64,000 bases of DNA from Arthrobacter sp. fls2-241-R2A-200 (GTDB lineage: Bacteria > Actinomycetota > Actinomycetes > Actinomycetales > Micrococcaceae), in the NCBI RefSeq assembly GCF_030209745.1, contig NZ_JARVRJ010000017.1:124001-188000 (forward strand), in the 5' to 3' direction. The notes under the pieces were generated by a model. It made no database searches and was not told the DNA's origin. It was given only the letters and a program-made list of their open reading frames with translations. A program made the position numbers and the translations under genes. Shown one piece after another: positions 34,675-44,705 of this stretch (the first letter of the stretch is position 1; each line of letters opens with the position of its first letter).

Positions 34675-34777
34675 GCGTCCCCCAAAGTGAGTCGTGAATT
34701 CGAGGATATCGTGTTCGGTGTCATCTCTTTTGTAAGTGCCCCTCTACATCGTCGGCGGGACGGTGTAAGGATAGGTT

Positions 34778-35383
34778 ATGACGTTCTTCGACGACATGCC
34801 TGAATCGCCCCAAGGGTCGCGCAAACCCCAGCCGGTCAGGCCAGCTTGGGCCGGTCCGCCGTCGAACGAATTGCCGGGCGTAGTGCACGTTGGAGACTTC
34901 CTCCACAGCAGTGAGCGGATGGCCCTGGCAGTGAAACTCGTGGAGGTGTATTCCACGGGCTGCCTGCTGGACCTCACATGGACGGTCCGGCGGCGTGAAG
35001 AGTCGGACACCCAATGGCGTGAGGTTATGGACCAGGGCTTTAACCATCCAGGGTCGCGAACAGTAGGGGATAGCGGCCTGATGGTGGGCATCTCCTACGC
35101 CGATGGGGGCAAAGCGATTGCCACGCAGGACGTCCCGTTCGCTCCCCGGCATGAAGGCGTGGCCGGGCCGGTTCTTGCCGTGTTGGGCGGCGGTGGTGGC
35201 GCCGCCAACGATGAGATGGTCCAAGCATCGGCACGGTACTGGTTGTGGCCGTTGCCCGTGGAGGCCGACACGCAGATCATGGCCCAATGGGAAGCGCTCG
35301 GGGTGCCTGAAAGCTCCCTCACGCTGTCCGCGGAAGAACTGAGTGCCGCGTTGGCGAACATCCGGACGTACTGGTCCGAATAG
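34778..35383 (+). CDS. Hypothetical protein
   Basis: 201 aa, soluble, no signal peptide. I do not recognise the family. Features: proline-rich N-terminus (PQGSRKPQPVRPAWAGPPSNE), a central predicted beta core (AVKLVEVYSTGCLLDLTWTV), a Gly-rich turn (VLAVLGGGGGAAND) and RYWLWPLPVEADTQIMAQWE, which looks like a short ligand-binding or protein-interface domain. Its C-terminal codons lie in a triple 18-bp tandem repeat. It precedes menC by 56 bp and may be co-transcribed, but a menaquinone role is not implied. Confidence 0.7.
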   Translation: MTFFDDMPESPQGSRKPQPVRPAWAGPPSNELPGVVHVGDFLHSSERMALAVKLVEVYSTGCLLDLTWTVRRREESDTQWREVMDQGFNHPGSRTVGDSGLMVGISYADGGKAIATQDVPFAPRHEGVAGPVLAVLGGGGGAANDEMVQASARYWLWPLPVEADTQIMAQWEALGVPESSLTLSAEELSAALANIRTYWSE

Positions 35384-35419
35384 ACGTACTGGTCCGAATA
35401 GTCGTACTGGTCCCAATAG
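35366..35419 (+). repeat. Three 18-bp tandem repeats spanning a stop codon
   Basis: Units 35366-35383 and 35384-35401 are identical and 35402-35419 differs at two bases. Each unit reads TYWSE-stop or SYWSQ-stop in the frame of the upstream gene, so the gene terminus has been duplicated as backup in-frame stops in the leader of menC. Confidence 0.85.
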
Positions 35420-35439
35420 TCATTGTTTAGAGTGGCTCT

Positions 35440-36462
35440 ATGCCAGAGCCACTTCCAGCCATGCCCTCGATCGAGGAACTCCTCGACTCCGCCCACGTTG
35501 TATCGCTGCCCATGCGGGTCAAGTTCCGCGGCATCACGGAACGGGAAACACTGCTCGTGCAAGGTCCGCTGGGCTGGGGCGAATTCTGCCCTTTCCCCGA
35601 ATACGACGACGACGAATCCTCGCGGTGGTTGGCGGCGGCCTTGGAAGCGGGGTGGCTCGGCTTCCCGCCGGCGCTCCGCGAGAGCGTCCCTGTCAACGCA
35701 ACTGTTCCAGCCGTCCCCGCCGAGGGTGTCCCCGAGGTGCTGGCCCGCTTTGGACGCGTAGATGCCGTCAAGGTCAAAGTCGCTGAACGGGGGCAATCCC
35801 TGGAGGACGACGTCGCCCGCGTCACCGCCGTCCGGCAGGCCCTACCGGACGCTGCGATCCGCGTCGATGCCAACGGCGGATGGGACGTGGAGGAGGCCGT
35901 GGCAGCGCTGGGTGCCCTGGCCGACGTCGGGCTTGAATATGCAGAACAGCCCGTACCCACTATCGAAGGGCTGGCCGAAGTGCGGCAACGTCTCGCAGCC
36001 CAAGGCACTCCTGTACTGATAGCTGCAGACGAGAGCGTCCGTAAAGAGGACGATCCCCTTCGCGTTGCCCGCGCGGGGGCCGCCGACCTCATCGTGGTCA
36101 AGGTGGCACCGCTCGGCGGAGTGCGGCGGGCACTGGACATCGTGTCCCAAGCCGGGCTGCCCGCCGTCGTGAGTTCGGCGTTGGATACCTCGATCGGCAT
36201 CCGTGCCGGAATGGCTTTGGCCGCGGCGTTGCCTTCGTTGCCGTACGCCTGCGGGCTGGGCACGGTCTCACTGTTCGCCTCCGACGTGACGGCCCATCCT
36301 CTGGTGGCCGACGACGGCGAGATCCGGCTACGCGACGCCGTCGCCGATCCCGGACTGCTGGAGCAGTACGCGGCCACGGGGGAACGCCGCGACTGGTGGG
36401 TGGAGCGGCTCCGCCGAGTGCACGCCGTGTTGGCAGCTACGGGCACGCACGGGCGTGCATAG
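35440..36462 (+). CDS. menC: o-Succinylbenzoate synthase
   Basis: Enolase-superfamily enzyme of menaquinone synthesis, dehydrating SHCHC to o-succinylbenzoate. 340 aa. The N-terminal capping domain is followed by the barrel with the acid/base lysine in AVKVKVAERG, metal ligands in AIRVDANGGWDVEEAV (Asp), YAEQPVPT (Glu) and AADESVRKEDD (Asp), and the second lysine in DLIVVKVAPLGG. The ATG at 35440 lacks a good ribosome site; an ATG at 35461 is a possible shorter start. It sits 21 bp before menD, so the two probably share a transcript. Confidence 0.93.
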   Translation: MPEPLPAMPSIEELLDSAHVVSLPMRVKFRGITERETLLVQGPLGWGEFCPFPEYDDDESSRWLAAALEAGWLGFPPALRESVPVNATVPAVPAEGVPEVLARFGRVDAVKVKVAERGQSLEDDVARVTAVRQALPDAAIRVDANGGWDVEEAVAALGALADVGLEYAEQPVPTIEGLAEVRQRLAAQGTPVLIAADESVRKEDDPLRVARAGAADLIVVKVAPLGGVRRALDIVSQAGLPAVVSSALDTSIGIRAGMALAAALPSLPYACGLGTVSLFASDVTAHPLVADDGEIRLRDAVADPGLLEQYAATGERRDWWVERLRRVHAVLAATGTHGRA

Positions 36463-36483
36463 ACTCGCCCATAGACTGGAACG

Positions 36484-38193
36484 GTGACTTCCCAGGACTC
36501 CCTCACCTCTATCGCCGCCGCACGAATCGCCGTAAATGCGCTGCTCGACGGCGGTGTGCGCCATGTGGTGGTGGCGCCGGGCTCACGCTCGGCACCCATG
36601 GCGTACGCCCTCGCTGAGGCCGAGGCGGCCGGGCGGGTTCGCCTCCATGTGCGCATCGACGAGCGCGACGCCGGATTCACGGCCCTGGGACTTGCCCTGT
36701 CCACCGAAGCCCCCGTCGGCGTCGTGACAACCTCAGGAACGGCTGTGGGCAACCTCCTTCCATCCGTCATGGAGGCCAACCACGCCGCCGTTCCGGTGAT
36801 TGTGGTCTCCGCCGACCGGCCCCAGGAACTCCATGGCACCGGAGCCAACCAAACCACCGCGCAACTGGACCTTTTTGGCGAGCACGTGCGTTTCGCCGTC
36901 GACGTTCGGGCCGGCGAGGATCCTTCGCGAGCTGTTGCCACTGCCCTCTACGCCGCCACGGGCGCCCTCGAAGGCACACCGCCCGGACCGGTCCAAATAA
37001 ACCTGGCGTTCCGTGACCCACTGGTCCCAGGGAACGGTGATGCTTTGCCCACCACTACCGGCCACGGTGTTTTCCATTACGACGCCGGCCCGCAAGCGTT
37101 GGATCTGCCGGCGGCGTCCAGCGAACTCGCAGAGCGACGGACCGTGGTCCTGGCCGGGCACGATGCGGGCCCGATAGCCGAGGCCTTTGCCCGGGCCCAC
37201 GGACTGCCGCTGCTCGCCGAACCGTCCTCCAACGCACGCTTCGGCCCGAACGCAGTGGGCCCCTACAGGCTCTTGCTCGAACACTTCGGGCCCGGGTCAC
37301 CAACCCCGATTGAGCGCGTTGTCCTCTTTGGCCGGGCAACGCTCTCCCGGCCTGTAACAACGCTGTTGGCCCGCGAATCCGTGGAATCAGCGATTTACCA
37401 GCCCGTTCCCGTGGCGTGGTACGAGGCCGGCCGGCGGCGCGAGGCCCCCATCGAGACCCTCCACGAACTGGCTGACTTTGCGGGCCGGGGCGCTGCGGAA
37501 TGGTTGGATGCCTGGCTCCTCGCCGGGGCAGCCGCGCAGCATGCCATGGACGGCGTCCTCGCTTCAGAGGAGGACGCGAACGGTCCTGGCGTGGGAGCCG
37601 CTGTGTGGGAGCATGCGCGCGGACACCTTGTGCTTGGTTCATCGAACGGCATCCGCGACGTCGACCTTGCCGGCCGGCCACCAAGGGAACCGGCGGCCAC
37701 TGTCTACGCCAACCGCGGGTTGGCGGGGATCGACGGCACTGTCTCCACAGCGACCGGGATTGCGCTCGGAAGTGGACGGGAAACCACGGTGTTGCTCGGC
37801 GATGTGACCTTCCTGCACGACGTCGGCGGCCTCCTCCTCGGCTCAGGCGAACCGGTGCCGGATCTGCGCATCGTGGTCCTCAATGACTCCGGGGGTGCCA
37901 TCTTCGGGCTCCTCGAACACGGCGCCGTCCAGGATTCAGGCGCCTACGGCACCGCCGTCGAACGCCTCTTCGGCACGCCCCACACAGTGGACATCGCCGC
38001 GCTGGCTGCCGCGTACGGCATCGGATACAAAAAAGTAAGCACGACGGCGGAACTCGCCGTCGTGCTTACCGGGCCTTTGAAAGGCCGCACCATTGTGGAA
38101 GTGAGCACAGACCGTTCAGGCCTGCGCACCCTTCATTCGCGCATCAAGGATGCTGTTGCCGCGGCCGTCTCCCAAGTGTTGCTCGGGGCATAG
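36484..38193 (+). CDS. menD: 2-Succinyl-5-enolpyruvyl-6-hydroxy-3-cyclohexene-1-carboxylate synthase
   Basis: ThDP-dependent SEPHCHC synthase joining isochorismate and 2-oxoglutarate. 569 aa, GTG start. Blocks include [73 protein letters not shown], and the ThDP/Mg site [19 protein letters not shown] with [18 protein letters not shown] perfect 15-bp inverted repeat adjacent to A6 lies inside the last tenth of the gene (38029-38069) and is described separately. Convergent with the amino-acid ABC operon, 13 bp apart. Confidence 0.96.
   Translation: MTSQDSLTSIAAARIAVNALLDGGVRHVVVAPGSRSAPMAYALAEAEAAGRVRLHVRIDERDAGFTALGLALSTEAPVGVVTTSGTAVGNLLPSVMEANHAAVPVIVVSADRPQELHGTGANQTTAQLDLFGEHVRFAVDVRAGEDPSRAVATALYAATGALEGTPPGPVQINLAFRDPLVPGNGDALPTTTGHGVFHYDAGPQALDLPAASSELAERRTVVLAGHDAGPIAEAFARAHGLPLLAEPSSNARFGPNAVGPYRLLLEHFGPGSPTPIERVVLFGRATLSRPVTTLLARESVESAIYQPVPVAWYEAGRRREAPIETLHELADFAGRGAAEWLDAWLLAGAAAQHAMDGVLASEEDANGPGVGAAVWEHARGHLVLGSSNGIRDVDLAGRPPREPAATVYANRGLAGIDGTVSTATGIALGSGRETTVLLGDVTFLHDVGGLLLGSGEPVPDLRIVVLNDSGGAIFGLLEHGAVQDSGAYGTAVERLFGTPHTVDIAALAAAYGIGYKKVSTTAELAVVLTGPLKGRTIVEVSTDRSGLRTLHSRIKDAVAAAVSQVLLGA
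38029..38069 (-). terminator. Minus-strand rho-independent terminator embedded in menD
   Basis: Arms 38035-38049 and 38055-38069 are perfect 15-bp complements around a 5-base loop, and the minus-strand transcript then runs into T6 (A6 at 38029-38034 on the plus strand). It is positioned 138 bp beyond the stop of the minus-strand amino-acid ABC ATPase gene, so it would end that operon while lying inside sense menD codons. Confidence 0.8.
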
Positions 38194-38206
38194 CCGCGGC
38201 AGCGGG

Positions 38207-38983
38207 CTACAGAACGCGGCTCAGGAATTCCTTGGTCCGCGCGTGCTGGGGGTTGGCGATGATCTCCCGGGGGTCACCGGATTCGACGACCACCCCGCCG
38301 TCCATAAAGGTGAGCCGGTCGCCCACTTCGCGGGCGAAGCCGATCTCGTGGGTTACCACGATCATGGTCATTCCGGACTTTGCCAGGTCTTTCATCACGT
38401 TCAGGACGTCGCCCACCAGCTCGGGGTCCAGTGCGGAGGTGGGCTCGTCGAAGAGCATCAGTTCCGGTTCCATGGCCAGGGCCCGGGCGATCGCCACACG
38501 TTGCTGCTGGCCACCTGAAAGCTGGCCGGGGTAGTGGTTGGCGCGGTCAGCCAGGCCCACCCGGTCCAGGAGTTCAAGGGCCTGCTTTTTGGCTGCGCCC
38601 TTGTTCTTTCCCTTGACCTGCACGGGAGCTTCCATGACGTTGTACAGCGCTGTCTTGTGCGGGAACAGGTTGAAACGCTGGAACACCATGCCGATCTCCC
38701 GGCGCTGCGCAGCGATCTCCTTGACTTTCAGGTCGTGGAGGCGGCCGTTGACTTCGCGGTAGCCGATCAGTTGATCGCCCACGGAGATGCGTCCGGCGCT
38801 GATGCTCTCCAAGAGGTTCACGCAGCGGAGCATGGTGGATTTGCCGGAACCGGACGGCCCGATGACTACCGATACTTCGCCTTGGTTGACGGTCAGGTCA
38901 ATGCCGCGGAGCACGTGGTGCGGGCCGAAGTACTTGTGAAGCCCTTCGATGCGCACCAGGGGTTTGTCGGTGGTGGTGCTCAT
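38207..38983 (-). CDS. Polar amino-acid ABC transporter ATP-binding protein
   Basis: 258 aa, GlnQ/HisP-type. Walker [17 protein letters not shown]-loop in [20 protein letters not shown], signature [15 protein letters not shown], Walker [21 protein letters not shown], His switch [15 protein letters not shown]. The start overlaps the permease stop by 4 bp. With the permease and binding protein it forms a three-gene importer operon read toward menD. Confidence 0.95.
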   Translation of the reverse strand: MSTTTDKPLVRIEGLHKYFGPHHVLRGIDLTVNQGEVSVVIGPSGSGKSTMLRCVNLLESISAGRISVGDQLIGYREVNGRLHDLKVKEIAAQRREIGMVFQRFNLFPHKTALYNVMEAPVQVKGKNKGAAKKQALELLDRVGLADRANHYPGQLSGGQQQRVAIARALAMEPELMLFDEPTSALDPELVGDVLNVMKDLAKSGMTMIVVTHEIGFAREVGDRLTFMDGGVVVESGDPREIIANPQHARTKEFLSRVL

Positions 38984-39987
38984 TCTGCCTCATCCTCGGG
39001 GTCGTCCATCATCAAAGACGGTTCTGCTGCGGCGCTGGGTGCCATCGCGGCTGAAGCCTTTGCTGCTGCAGGGTTGATGACTGCAGGGGCCAGGTTGTCT
39101 ACACCCTTGCCGTAGTAGGCCTCGATGTAGTGCTGACCCACCATGAGCAGGCTGGTGATGACCAGATACCAGATAGCGGCCACGATCAGCAGCGGCACCG
39201 GAAGGTAGATCCGGTTGGCCAATGCGTTGGTGGCGAACGTCAGGTCCAGGGTGAACGGCACGGCCAGAACCAGGGAGGTGGTCTTGAGCATGCCGATGGT
39301 CTCGTTGCCCGTCGGGGGGACGATGATGCGCATGGCCTGGGGCAGGATGATCCGCCACATGATCTTGGCATTGCTCATGCCCAGGGCTTCGGCGGCTTCG
39401 GTCTGTCCCTTGTCCACGGATTTCAGGCCGGCACGGAAAATCTCCGCCAGGTACGCCGATTCGTTCAGGCCCAAGCCCAGGATCGCAGCCACGAGGGCGG
39501 TGATGACGGTGTTGGTGTCAACGCTGAACAGTTCGGGACCGAACGGCACCCCGGCACTGATCTTCGGGTAGAGAACGGCCACCAGGCCCCAGAACACCAA
39601 CTGCGTGTACACAGGGGTTCCGCGGAAGAACCAGACCCAGAGCCATGCGGTGTACCGCAGGACCGGGTTGTCGGACTGGCGCATGACGGCCAGCAGGATG
39701 GCGAGGACGATTGCGATGACCATGGAGGCCACGGTGAGCAGGAGCGTCCAGCCGACGCCCTGTACCACCTTGGTGTCCAGGATGTACGTGCCCACAACAT
39801 CCCAACGGAAGTTGGTGTTGGTGACCACGCTCTGGATCATCAAGGCCAGCAGGCCAAGGATGACCAGTGCGCTGATCCACCGCCCCGGGTGCCTGACCGG
39901 GACTGAATCGTTCAGTACCGGGGCTTTGTTGCCTCCATGGTGGTCCATGTGTGCACCTGATTTGTGATCGGTGGCGGGAATACTCAA
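38980..39987 (-). CDS. Polar amino-acid ABC transporter permease
   Basis: ~335 aa with five or six helices and the HisM-family inner-loop motif [20 protein letters not shown] that docks the ATPase. A longer than usual cytosolic N-terminus (~45 residues) and an Ala-rich acidic tail flank the core. The TTG at 39987 overlaps the upstream stop (TTGA); an ATG at 39948 (MDHHGGNK) is an equally plausible start. No second permease is present, so it probably forms a homodimer. Confidence 0.92.
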   Translation of the reverse strand: MSIPATDHKSGAHMDHHGGNKAPVLNDSVPVRHPGRWISALVILGLLALMIQSVVTNTNFRWDVVGTYILDTKVVQGVGWTLLLTVASMVIAIVLAILLAVMRQSDNPVLRYTAWLWVWFFRGTPVYTQLVFWGLVAVLYPKISAGVPFGPELFSVDTNTVITALVAAILGLGLNESAYLAEIFRAGLKSVDKGQTEAAEALGMSNAKIMWRIILPQAMRIIVPPTGNETIGMLKTTSLVLAVPFTLDLTFATNALANRIYLPVPLLIVAAIWYLVITSLLMVGQHYIEAYYGKGVDNLAPAVINPAAAKASAAMAPSAAAEPSLMMDDPEDEAE

Positions 39988-40937
39988 GACTTGACCGCCG
40001 GGTTTACCTCGGAGGTGGTGATGGCGCCTTCGGCGTTGCCCCAGCCGGTGAGGATCTTCTTGTAGGAACCGTCAGCCATGAGCTTGGTCAGCGTCTTCTG
40101 GATGAGGGCGGCGAGGGCGGTGTCGGACTTTGCCACGGCAATACCCTGGGGAGCGGCGTCGTAGACATCCCCGAGCTTTTCGAGCTGGCCGTTGGTCTGG
40201 GCCAAGGCGTAGCCGATGATGGGGGAGTCCGCTGCCATGGCGTCGATGCTGCCGTTCACCAGGCGCGTGGTGACGTCGGTCTGGTTCTTGAGGGTGACGA
40301 TGTTGATGGCAGGCTTGCCGTCAGCTGCGCACTTCTTGTTGCGGCCCGACAGGTCAGGGTCTTCCTGGACGGTGCCGGTCTGGACGCCGATGGACTTGCC
40401 GCAGACGTCATCGAGGGAGAACTTCTTCGGGTTGCCCTTCTGCACAGCCCAGGCGGTGCCGGCGTTGAAGTAACTCACCATGTTGACGGCCCCGAGGCGC
40501 TCAGGGTTGATCGTGAAGGAAGAAATGCCGAGATCGTACTTAGGGCCAAGGGCCGGAAGGATGCCGGTGAACTCTGCGGTCTGCACCTGAACCTTGAGGC
40601 CCAAGGTGGCACCGATCGCCTTGGCGATGTCGACGTCGTAACCCACCGGAGTCTGTCCATCGGCACCGAGGAACTCCGCCGGAGCGTAAGAGGTATCCGA
40701 ACCAACGGTCAGGGTTCCCTTGGACTTCAAGGCCGCAGGGACCATGGCTGCCAAAGCATCGTCCTTGGTAATGGTGGTGGGGTCGAAGCTTGCGTTGGCG
40801 CCCCCGGAAGCCGAAGCGGCACTCGAAGGGCCAGCTTGCGAGGCATTGGTGCAGCCGGTCAGTGCCAGAGCACCGATTGCAATGACTGCAGCAGCCTTGA
40901 GCGTCGAAGTGACCGGAAGCGAACGGGATTTCTGCAT
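39984..40937 (-). CDS. Amino-acid ABC transporter substrate-binding lipoprotein
   Basis: 317 aa, SBP family 3. The signal peptide ends in a lipobox LTGC (ALALTGCTNAS), so it is lipid-anchored on the outer face. Binding-protein motifs: GSDTSYAPAEFLGADG, VGYDVDIAKAIGATLGL, YDLGISSFTINPERL, KSIGVQTGTVQED and ALIQKTLTKLMADGSYKKIL. Specificity is uncertain within polar or basic amino acids. ATG at 40937 follows AAAGG by about eight bases; the frame is open to 41012 but that part lacks a signal peptide. First gene of the operon; its promoter should lie in the 196-bp gap before menF. Confidence 0.93.
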   Translation of the reverse strand: MQKSRSLPVTSTLKAAAVIAIGALALTGCTNASQAGPSSAASASGGANASFDPTTITKDDALAAMVPAALKSKGTLTVGSDTSYAPAEFLGADGQTPVGYDVDIAKAIGATLGLKVQVQTAEFTGILPALGPKYDLGISSFTINPERLGAVNMVSYFNAGTAWAVQKGNPKKFSLDDVCGKSIGVQTGTVQEDPDLSGRNKKCAADGKPAINIVTLKNQTDVTTRLVNGSIDAMAADSPIIGYALAQTNGQLEKLGDVYDAAPQGIAVAKSDTALAALIQKTLTKLMADGSYKKILTGWGNAEGAITTSEVNPAVKS

Positions 40938-41017
40938 TTTCTTACCTTTTGTTGCAGCGGATGCGAAACTAATCGGTTCATAGTGTAACGCCGAACGTGA
41001 GATGTGCGTCACAGAAA

Positions 41018-41049
41018 ACTAAGTTTTACTATTGGATAACTAGCTTAGT
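41018..41049. promoter_or_regulatory. AT-rich inverted repeat upstream of the amino-acid ABC operon
   Basis: ACTAAG (41018-41023) and CTTAGT (41044-41049) are perfect 6-bp arms in the most AT-rich part of the gap between the binding-protein gene and menF. This may be an operator or part of the operon promoter; the -35/-10 elements are ambiguous. Confidence 0.3.
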
Positions 41050-41133
41050 GAAAAATCAAGACCCACGACGAGGCTATTGTCTCGCATTCCAGACAGTTCC
41101 GCAGGCCGGAGGCAGGCTCCGGTGGGGCGTAAT

Positions 41134-42471
41134 TCAGCTGTTGATGCCCAGCGATTCGAGCATCGGACGGAATTTGGCCCACGTCTCGGCGAGTTCGGCC
41201 TCGGGAACTGAGCCTTCAACGATTCCGCATCCCGCATACAGCCGGACGCTGGTGGGGCTTTCGATGATGGCACCGCGCAGGGCAATTCCCCATTCGCCGT
41301 TGCCCGCGGCATCGAGCCAACCTACCGGCCCCGCGTACGGGCCGCGGTCCATGTGTTCCAGTTCGCGGATCAGTTCACCTGCCACCAGCGTGGGTGTTCC
41401 ACACACTGCGGCTGTGGGATGAAGGGCGTTAATCAGTGCCAGGCACGTGGGGACATGCCCTTCGACGTCGGCCAGTTCGGCCTTGACGTCTGAGGCCAGA
41501 TGCCACACGTTGGGCAGTTCCAGAATGAACGGTTCGCTGTGCGCGTTCATCGCCTCAGAGAAAGGGGCAAGCTGTGTGGTCAGTGATTGGATCGCAATCT
41601 CATGCTCGTGGCGTTGTTTCTCCGACCCTGCCAAGACGCGTTCCGCGTATTCCATGGGTGAGCCGTCGATGCCTTCAGCGTCGCGCCGATCCAACGTTCC
41701 GGCCAGGACGCGTGCTTGTGCGGTCCGGCCCTCCACCTGGATGAGCATTTCCGGAGTAGCACCCACGAGGCCGTCCACACCGTACGTCCAGCATTCGCGG
41801 TATCGGCTGGCTAATTGCTGCAGGACCTTGGCGGCTTTGACACCGTGAGGCAGGGTTGCCACGACGTCGCGCGCCAGCACCAGCTTTTCCAGCTTGCCGG
41901 TGCGAATCTGCGCCACACCGTCGGCGACCGCCTGCTTCCAGTCCGCTTCGCTGAGCGAACCGCTCGCCAAGGTGGCGGTTCCGTCCGCAGTTACAGGTGA
42001 CAGGTCCACGAATGGTGACGCGTCGTCGTCGTCGTCCTGGTGCGTGCGAAGCCAGCCAGCCAAAGCGGCGAGGGCTCCCGCTTCGGTGAGTTCGACGTCG
42101 TCGAGGGTTAGCTGCGTGAGCCACGACTTCCCGTCCCGGATCCCGACCACGATTTCAGGAAGGACAAGGCCCGATTCGAACGCTGACGTCTTGGAGAAGG
42201 CAAAGGAGCCGAAGGCCACCGGGCCGGTGCCGGGCAGTTCCACGGCATCGGTGACGTCGGCCTCGATCACGAGGTGGCGCCACCAGATATCGGCCTCAAG
42301 GAAACGGTCAGGACCGGAGGCTGTGAACCGCGCCAGCTCACCGAATCCCACCAGTCCGTTCTCCCGCCTGGACCAGCACAGGACGTCGTCCCGGACCAGA
42401 AACGACGGCAGCCCCCCGGAGGATGAATCAACATCGAGGGGGACTGTCAAAGTGCGGAGCGTGCTCGTCAT
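41134..42471 (-). CDS. menF: Isochorismate synthase
   Basis: 445 aa, chorismate-binding fold. Key blocks: KLVLARDVVATL, VDGLVGATPEMLIQVEG, VLAGTLDRRDAEG, HEHEIAIQSLTTQLAPFS, LPNVWHLASDVKAEL, HPTAAVCGTPTLVAGELI and GPVGWLDAAGNGEWGIAL, which contain the Mg2+-binding glutamates. Converts chorismate to isochorismate for MenD. Menaquinone rather than siderophore use is inferred from the men context, as no entB-like genes are present. Divergent from menG with 91 bp between starts. Confidence 0.93.
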   Translation of the reverse strand: MTSTLRTLTVPLDVDSSSGGLPSFLVRDDVLCWSRRENGLVGFGELARFTASGPDRFLEADIWWRHLVIEADVTDAVELPGTGPVAFGSFAFSKTSAFESGLVLPEIVVGIRDGKSWLTQLTLDDVELTEAGALAALAGWLRTHQDDDDDASPFVDLSPVTADGTATLASGSLSEADWKQAVADGVAQIRTGKLEKLVLARDVVATLPHGVKAAKVLQQLASRYRECWTYGVDGLVGATPEMLIQVEGRTAQARVLAGTLDRRDAEGIDGSPMEYAERVLAGSEKQRHEHEIAIQSLTTQLAPFSEAMNAHSEPFILELPNVWHLASDVKAELADVEGHVPTCLALINALHPTAAVCGTPTLVAGELIRELEHMDRGPYAGPVGWLDAAGNGEWGIALRGAIIESPTSVRLYAGCGIVEGSVPEAELAETWAKFRPMLESLGINS

Positions 42472-42562
42472 GATGGAACTACACTACTCCCGGGTTCAGG
42501 AAGAACTTGACCCTTCTTCTACAGCGCAGCAAAGTCCGCTGAATGTCTGAGACAATTGCAGG

Positions 42563-43324
42563 GTGAACCGAGCATCCTTGGAAAAGCGTCCGGACGAAGT
42601 TGCGACGATGTTTGATGATGTCGCCCCAAAATACGATGTCGTCAATGATGTCCTGTCCATGGGGCAGACACGGCGTTGGCGCCGCATCGTTGTGGACGCC
42701 ATGGATGTCAAGGTGGGCCAAAAGGTCCTGGACCTTGCTGCCGGAACGGGCACGTCCAGCGAACCCTATGCGGACGCCGGCGTAGACGTAGTGGCGTGTG
42801 ACTTTTCCCTCGGAATGCTTAAGGTGGGTAAACGCCGTCGGCCGGACATCGACTTCATCGCCGGGGACGCGACGAACCTGCCGTTCGCTGACAACAGTTT
42901 CGATGCCTCCACCATCTCCTTCGGTTTGCGCAATGTCGTGGAGCCCCGCAAGGCCTTGGAAGAGATGCTGCGCGTCACCAAGCCCGGCGGCCGGCTGGTC
43001 ATCGCCGAGTTCTCCCATCCCGTGGTTCCGCTCTGGCGCAACCTGTACACCGAATACCTGATGCGTGCGCTGCCGGCCATCGCAACCAAAGTGTCCTCCA
43101 ACCCGGACGCCTACGTGTACCTTGCCGAATCCATCCGCGCTTGGCCGGACCAGGACAACCTCGCCCAATGGCTCAGTGATGCCGGCTGGACGGACATTAC
43201 GTACCGCAACCTCAGTGGCGGAATCGTTGCCGTGCACCGGGCGCAGAAGCCTGCCGAGCATCGTGAAAGCGTTCCGGTGGCCAAGTTGCGCCGCCACATC
43301 AAGCCGCGCCACCAGGCCGGATGA
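42563..43324 (+). CDS. menG: Demethylmenaquinone methyltransferase (MenG/UbiE family)
   Basis: 253 aa, class I SAM methyltransferase making the last ring methylation of menaquinone. UbiE-family motifs: [43 protein letters not shown] (SAM loop), [33 protein letters not shown] and the C-terminal [19 protein letters not shown] start with AGGG close upstream. First of three genes that match the mycobacterial menG-menJ-grcC1 neighbourhood. Confidence 0.93.
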   Translation: MNRASLEKRPDEVATMFDDVAPKYDVVNDVLSMGQTRRWRRIVVDAMDVKVGQKVLDLAAGTGTSSEPYADAGVDVVACDFSLGMLKVGKRRRPDIDFIAGDATNLPFADNSFDASTISFGLRNVVEPRKALEEMLRVTKPGGRLVIAEFSHPVVPLWRNLYTEYLMRALPAIATKVSSNPDAYVYLAESIRAWPDQDNLAQWLSDAGWTDITYRNLSGGIVAVHRAQKPAEHRESVPVAKLRRHIKPRHQAG

Positions 43325-43352
43325 CTTTTTTCGCCTGCTGATTTAGGACGAC

Positions 43353-44696
43353 GTGAAAGTACTGATTGTTGGCGCCGGGCCAGCCGGGTCCACCGCTGCG
43401 TATTACCTCGCGACGGCCGGCATAGATGTCACCGTGCTGGAGAAGACCGCTTTTCCCCGTGAAAAGGTCTGCGGAGACGGACTCACGCCGCGCGCGGTCC
43501 GCGAGATCCAAAAGCTCGGGCTGCCCCACGCTGCGGAGCAGGGGTGGCGCCGGAACAAGGGCCTGCGCCTGATTGCCGGCGGCCGCACCATCGAACTGCC
43601 GTGGCCGGAAGTCGCCGACTTTCCCACGTATGGCCTGATCCGCACCCGTCTCGGTTTCGACGAGTCACTGGCCCGCCACGCCCAGGCCGCGGGCGCCGTC
43701 GTGCTTGAACACCACAGCGTGACCACGGCCTTGCAGGATGAAGACGGCAGGGTGATCGGTGCCCGTGCCGCAATCCTCGATGAGTCCGGACGTAAGACGG
43801 GGCAAACGCGGGACTTCCATGCCGACGTCGTACTCGCCGCAGACGGAAACTCAACCCGGACCGCAGTGTCGCTCGGGATGCAAAAACGCGACGACCGCCC
43901 GCTGGGCGTGGCCGTCCGCACCTACTTCACCTCGCCCCGGCATGACGACGACTGGATGGAAGGGTGGCTTGAGCTTCCTGGAAAGTCCGGGAAACCGCTG
44001 CCCGGTTACGGCTGGGTGTTCGGGGTGGGCGATGGCACGTCCAATGTGGGACTCGGCATCCTGAACTCCTCCAAGGAATTCGGCAAGCTCGACTACAAAC
44101 AGGTCCTCCGCGAATGGACCGCCGGAATGCCCCCTGAATGGGGCTTCACGCCCGCGAACCAAGTGGGGGAGATCCGCGGCGCTGCGCTGCCCATGGGCTT
44201 CAACCGCACGCCGCATTACTCGCCCGGGCTGCTGCTGCTGGGCGATGCCGGCGGCATGGTGTCACCGTTCAATGGCGAGGGCATCTCCTACGCGATGGAA
44301 TCGGCCCGGTTCGCGGCAGAGTTCATCATTGACGCTTCCTCCCGCTCGGTGTCGGCCGGCTGGACCACGCACGACGCCGATGCGCACCTTGCGCGGTACG
44401 CGGACTATGTGCGGGACCAGTGGGGATCGCACTTCACGTTGGGCCGGCTCTTCGCCTCACTCATTGGTAAGCCCGCGGTGATGAAGCTTGCGCTGCGCAC
44501 AGGCATGCCCATTCCTGTGTTGATGCGCTTTGTGGTGCGCATGCTCGCCAACCTCACGGACCCTTCCGCAAAGGGCTTCGAAGACCGGGTCATCAGGGTT
44601 CTTGAGCTACTGGTGCCGCCCACCTCCAATACCTCTTCAGCCCGCTCTTTTCAGGCAGCCGGCTCCGACACCGCGGTTTCCGCAACAACTAGTTAG
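43353..44696 (+). CDS. menJ: FAD-dependent menaquinone side-chain reductase (MenJ-like geranylgeranyl reductase)
   Basis: 447 aa. N-terminal FAD Rossmann motif LIVGAGPAGSTAAYYLA, then AFPREKVCGDGLTPRAVREI, the geranylgeranyl-reductase family block containing the conserved CGDG, DVVLAADGNSTRTAVSLG, and LLLLGDAGGMVSPFNGEGIS. Placed between menG and a polyprenyl synthase as in mycobacteria, where MenJ saturates one isoprene of MK-9. GTG start with AGGA about six bases upstream. A role in generic FAD oxidoreduction cannot be excluded, but context is strong. Confidence 0.85.
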   Translation: MKVLIVGAGPAGSTAAYYLATAGIDVTVLEKTAFPREKVCGDGLTPRAVREIQKLGLPHAAEQGWRRNKGLRLIAGGRTIELPWPEVADFPTYGLIRTRLGFDESLARHAQAAGAVVLEHHSVTTALQDEDGRVIGARAAILDESGRKTGQTRDFHADVVLAADGNSTRTAVSLGMQKRDDRPLGVAVRTYFTSPRHDDDWMEGWLELPGKSGKPLPGYGWVFGVGDGTSNVGLGILNSSKEFGKLDYKQVLREWTAGMPPEWGFTPANQVGEIRGAALPMGFNRTPHYSPGLLLLGDAGGMVSPFNGEGISYAMESARFAAEFIIDASSRSVSAGWTTHDADAHLARYADYVRDQWGSHFTLGRLFASLIGKPAVMKLALRTGMPIPVLMRFVVRMLANLTDPSAKGFEDRVIRVLELLVPPTSNTSSARSFQAAGSDTAVSATTS

Positions 44697-44705
44697 GGTT
44701 AAGCC

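Noticed and set aside
35427..36941. 504-aa minus-strand frame opposite menC/menD
   Set aside because: Ser/Arg/Thr-rich antisense shadow spanning two real genes.
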